Below are positions 60,677 through 64,000 of a stretch of DNA of 64,000 bases, piece by piece. The notes beneath the pieces are model-generated. The model had not been told where the DNA came from. It saw nothing but the letters and a program-made list of their open reading frames with translations, and did not search any database. Origin of the DNA: Pisolithus tinctorius (Eukaryota > Basidiomycota > Agaricomycetes > Boletales > Pisolithaceae); assembly GCA_024663395.1 (NCBI GenBank), contig JANFAH010000004.1, positions 2,046,001 to 2,110,000 of the forward strand, given 5' to 3'. The position numbers and the translations under genes were made by a program. Positions within the stretch are counted from its first letter, which is position 1, and each line of letters starts with the position of its first letter.

Positions 60677-63600
60677 CTAACTACGACCAACGACTGGAAA
60701 TCCGCTAGCAATTCCACTAGGGAGAGCCATGGATATACCTTCCCCTATCTTGAGGCTTTCAAGTTCCTTCATCATTGTACTCAGACGTCCCATCCTGAAG
60801 CGATCTTTAAGACCCTTATTGCTCATGTCTGCTACCCCGTCATCGGCTTCTGAAGATTCATTGAACTGATTCTCAAACTGAACCCAGTCACTCCTTTGTG
60901 CGAGGTATGGTTTGAGTAGTGACGAGTCGATGCGCCCAAGGTAGTTTTCCGTTATGTAGGAACGCAATATCTCCGGTCGTACAAGGAAGACGTTGCCCAA
61001 TTGTCGAATGAATTCGAAGCGCTCCACCAATGGTGGTATGTTAAACGATGCGATGATATCTTGGTATGACTTCAGATCCCTGTAACAAGCAATAATAAGT
61101 CAACGCGCCATGAGAAGCATTTTTGACACTCCTTACTTTGCAAGCATCAAACCGCCTGTTGCACTAACGGGAAATTTACGCAGGTGGTCCAGCAGAAGAC
61201 TATCTTCACCATCAAACCAAATTAACAGGTTACCTGGAACGATCCCACCTGTGGAAGGAGACGCCTATCTCAGTAAGGAATACTTCTCGATTCTTTCCGC
61301 TGATGTTCTGTATCACTGCATCCCTGACTTTCTCAAGAACTTCACAGCAAGCGATGCACGGCTCTGTGTTGACTCTTGCGAATGACTGGTCATCATTTCG
61401 AGGCTTAAAGTCGTTCCTCTTCTGCTTGCTAAGTTGTAGGGTCAACCAGGAAATAATAGCTGAAAGCACACATGAGCAAATGGTTGAATGAAAGGCTGGC
61501 GATACCACTTGCCATCTGTGAGGCGCTGCAGCAGATTGTTTACAGCACCTTCCATGCGACTGATTGTCTGGTTGACGAAAACGGACATCTCCCGCCGTGT
61601 GGTCACGGATGCGGAAGCTAGAGGGAATATTGCAATGTTCATGTAACGTTGCCATAGGTGAGATATGGCATCCACCGAGTAGATCACTGTGAACGCTTGC
61701 AGGCTTGGCTCGACTTTTGGATCAGCGGAGTCTATGCGAGCAAGGGCCCTTTGGATGGGTTAACGGCGGCCATCTGTGGATGATGATGATGAAAAAAACT
61801 CCTACGTTTCAATGGCAACCTCAAGGTAAGAATTTGCTATTGCCTCTGCCAGTACCCGAAGCAAAATGAAAGTGTTTTTGGGGCTGCTTGTATGTCAGCT
61901 GGCTTTTTCTCGTTGAGGCTGCGCACTGACACATCGTTCTGAGCGCTGAGCTCGACGGATCTCCCAACAGCCTCAGCATGCCACTTCAACATCTTTTCGG
62001 CGGTATCGATGCTAAGGAGGCCATCCTCTTCTCGCAGCGGCTCTTCCACAGCTTTGTCATGAGCGCGATCTGTCCTCATGCCACCGAATCTCATTATTGC
62101 TGCAGCAGCTTGTGCAGATGTAGTGGGACCCCCAGCAGACGTGTTCGCAGCAGCGGCACCTAGTCGATCCACCATACGATCGAAAACGGAAGCCTTACCC
62201 CGTTCTCGTTGGGTCCTAGCCTGAAAAGCACATTAATCAGGCTCCTAAATCGACCAGGCCCAAACGTACATGATATTGTGAGAAGTTTGCAAGAAGGGTG
62301 GCATACAACTCTGCCATGTTTTTGCTTTCCCGTTCGAGATACTTCTGACCTTCGATGTATGGCACAAAAAGTTCTTCCATAGCTGCTTCCAGCATAGCAG
62401 CGACGGTCGTCGTCGTAGCGCTGATCATGTTGGAAGGGGAACCAGTAAGAGATCTCCGGAATTCAACGCCGGCCATGGAGGACTTGCTCGCGACCATTGA
62501 GGGAAGTTCATGTGTCTTCAGATCATCCACCAATGTGGAAGTCTCAACGTGTATCAACTGCAGAACACGCAGGTAAGCTAATTCTGATGATGAAGCACCT
62601 TTGCTCAGTAGCTGTTCCATGTATTGTTGAATCTAATGAAATATGTCAAAGTTTCGTTCTTGTGTGCCGCCCATATGATGCTTAGCTTACAGACTGAGCA
62701 AACACACGCTGAAGGAACACTTGCATCACAAGAGATGGATTCGGAAATACTGCTTGGACGATTTGTGACTCTTGTGCCATAGTCACTCTTATTTCCGCAA
62801 AGAGTTGCACAAGACCGGGCTCCGTCTTGGGAGGAGACGAGTCCGGGTGCGATATAGTCTTCCACCTGGAATCCTGTGAGTACATAGCAATAAACTGAGA
62901 ACACCCGAACATTTCATCGCTTTCATCGACATGACCCTTAACCTTGTTAATAAAGAAGTCATGTTGATTGACGTAAACCTGCACACAAGACCCGCCGCCG
63001 TTGAAGTCGAGGAGTGTTTGAGCACAGTGCTGCAAGTACAGTAAGGATACCATCACAATGAGGGTTGATCCTTAGACAAACATGCATCATCTTTGGATCA
63101 CCTTTTCGGTAGTAACGGTCGAAGAGGAACAACATATCTTTCTCGAACTTCTCGCAATACTTGTCGATATTTTCCCTAGTCTGTTGAAAAATATGGGGGT
63201 TCGGAGACACTTCGAGAACTGAGGCTTGTCTTACCTTCTCAGCTATGGGAAGGTCAACTTCCTTCGCCACTGTAGTCAAGCGCCTGAGAATGACAGCAAC
63301 CTGATGTCGACCGTCTTTGCCTTCTTTTCTAAGAGCGTCTAATCTACTGGTTTCTCCGCGAGAAAACTGATTGTAGAAGTCGATCAAGTTATGCGCCGCC
63401 TGTGCTCGCTGTCTTTCGACGTGGACTGATTCGAGCTCCTCGCCTACGAACATCAACTTCCGTTAGTAATGTAGGACATGTGGGGATACATACCTATCCT
63501 AATAGCTGTACGCCCAACTTCACTCAGTTTACTTTCCATAGTTGCAAACGACGATCCTACTGCCTGGACACTAGTCCATCAGAACACACGATTCGGGTAC

Positions 63601-64000
63601 CCGTGCACTGACCTCAAATCCCTTGTTTAGTTCGGCCATCTTCCCAGAATACTCCCTTTCCGCCACTCTGACGTTCTTCTCGAGTTGTTCTGTCTTGACC
63701 TGAACGTCCTTGCGGACAGATATGAGGCGGTCGACAACTAGCTCAAAGGTGCGGATAAACGGCTTCGGATCGAACGCTGGGGGGAATGAGTCCATAAGCC
63801 ATTAGCATGCAGATAGCGTACGTACGTCCCGAAGATGTCTTGGACTGGGAGATCAGTTTCTCGGACAATGAGCCGACGAAATCTTTGACATCAAATTTCC
63901 CCTGAAATTGAAGGATGAGCCTGATGCAGCAAGAACACAGCCCGTATGGAGACCTCGAATGTATCCAGACCAAGCTGACCTTCGAGTGAAGGGTCAAGCT
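60677..64000 (-). CDS. SEC10: Exocyst subunit Sec10 (5' end cut by window edge)
   Basis: Exocyst subunit linking vesicle-bound Sec15 to the rest of the complex. The window begins inside the first exons: DPSLEGQLGLDTFE splices to GKFDVKDFVGSLSEKLISQ, so only a few N-terminal residues lie outside. Then FDPKPFIRTFELVVDRLISV, RKDVQVKTEQLEKNV, AHNLIDFYNQFSRGET, TRENIDKYCEKFEKDML and YVNQHDFFINKVKG are family-typical. Later exons include GYWQRQ-type helices and a long insert, and the C-terminal ERFEFIRQLGNVFLVRPEIL, RIDSSLLKPYLAQRSDW ends at 60677. At least twelve short introns are required. It converges on the hydratase gene, with 88 bp between stops. Confidence 0.88.

Overview
The window is nuclear DNA of a filamentous basidiomycete, most likely an Agaricomycete. 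The evidence is about 34 densely packed genes on both strands, each usually broken by several 45-75 nt introns (mostly GT-AG, a few GC-AG), intergenic gaps of 20-450 bp, and families typical of these fungi: Kre9-like GPI proteins, TPR-HET proteins and a GRR1-type F-box protein. The species cannot be named from the sequence. Gene models below were built by joining reading frames at plausible splice sites. CDS spans run from start to stop codon and include introns.

Layout. 1-6.7 kb: two head-to-tail DH-PH RhoGEF genes, the first cut by the window edge. 7.3-20.3 kb: an F-box-less GRR1-like LRR protein, a small membrane protein, a REB1-type Myb factor, a CCDC97-like protein, a C2H2 protein, a lipase-like hydrolase, NAA10, full-length GRR1 and a DUF4050-like protein. 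20.5-29.1 kb: LSM3 and U1-C sharing a 70 bp promoter, an unrecognised coiled-coil protein, the NAD-pathway pair ACMSD and quinolinate phosphoribosyltransferase converging 22 bp apart, a GPI-anchored wall protein and Gemin2. 29.2-31.2 kb: two basic or low-complexity proteins. 31.2-34.0 kb: the only long stretch with no recognisable gene. 34.0-48.1 kb: a dual-specificity phosphatase, ARF1, SEC15, a GPP-type phosphatase, two tandem alpha-tubulins and CFT2, which carries a cluster of single-base frameshifts. 48.2-64.0 kb: glutaminyl-tRNA synthetase, a mucin-like single-pass sensor, SWC4, VTC1, a TPR-HET protein, a mitochondrial enoyl-CoA hydratase and SEC10, cut by the window edge.

Most of the window is core eukaryotic housekeeping: RNA processing (LSM3, U1-C, Gemin2, CCDC97-like, CFT2), polarity and secretion (two RhoGEFs, ARF1, SEC15, SEC10), the cytoskeleton (tubulins) and metabolism. 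The parts most worth a second look are the CFT2 frameshift cluster, the kynurenine-branch gene pair, the TPR-HET candidate allorecognition gene, the GRR1 paralogue pair and the unexplained 2.9 kb gap. No transposon, CRISPR array, rRNA or tRNA gene was recognised.
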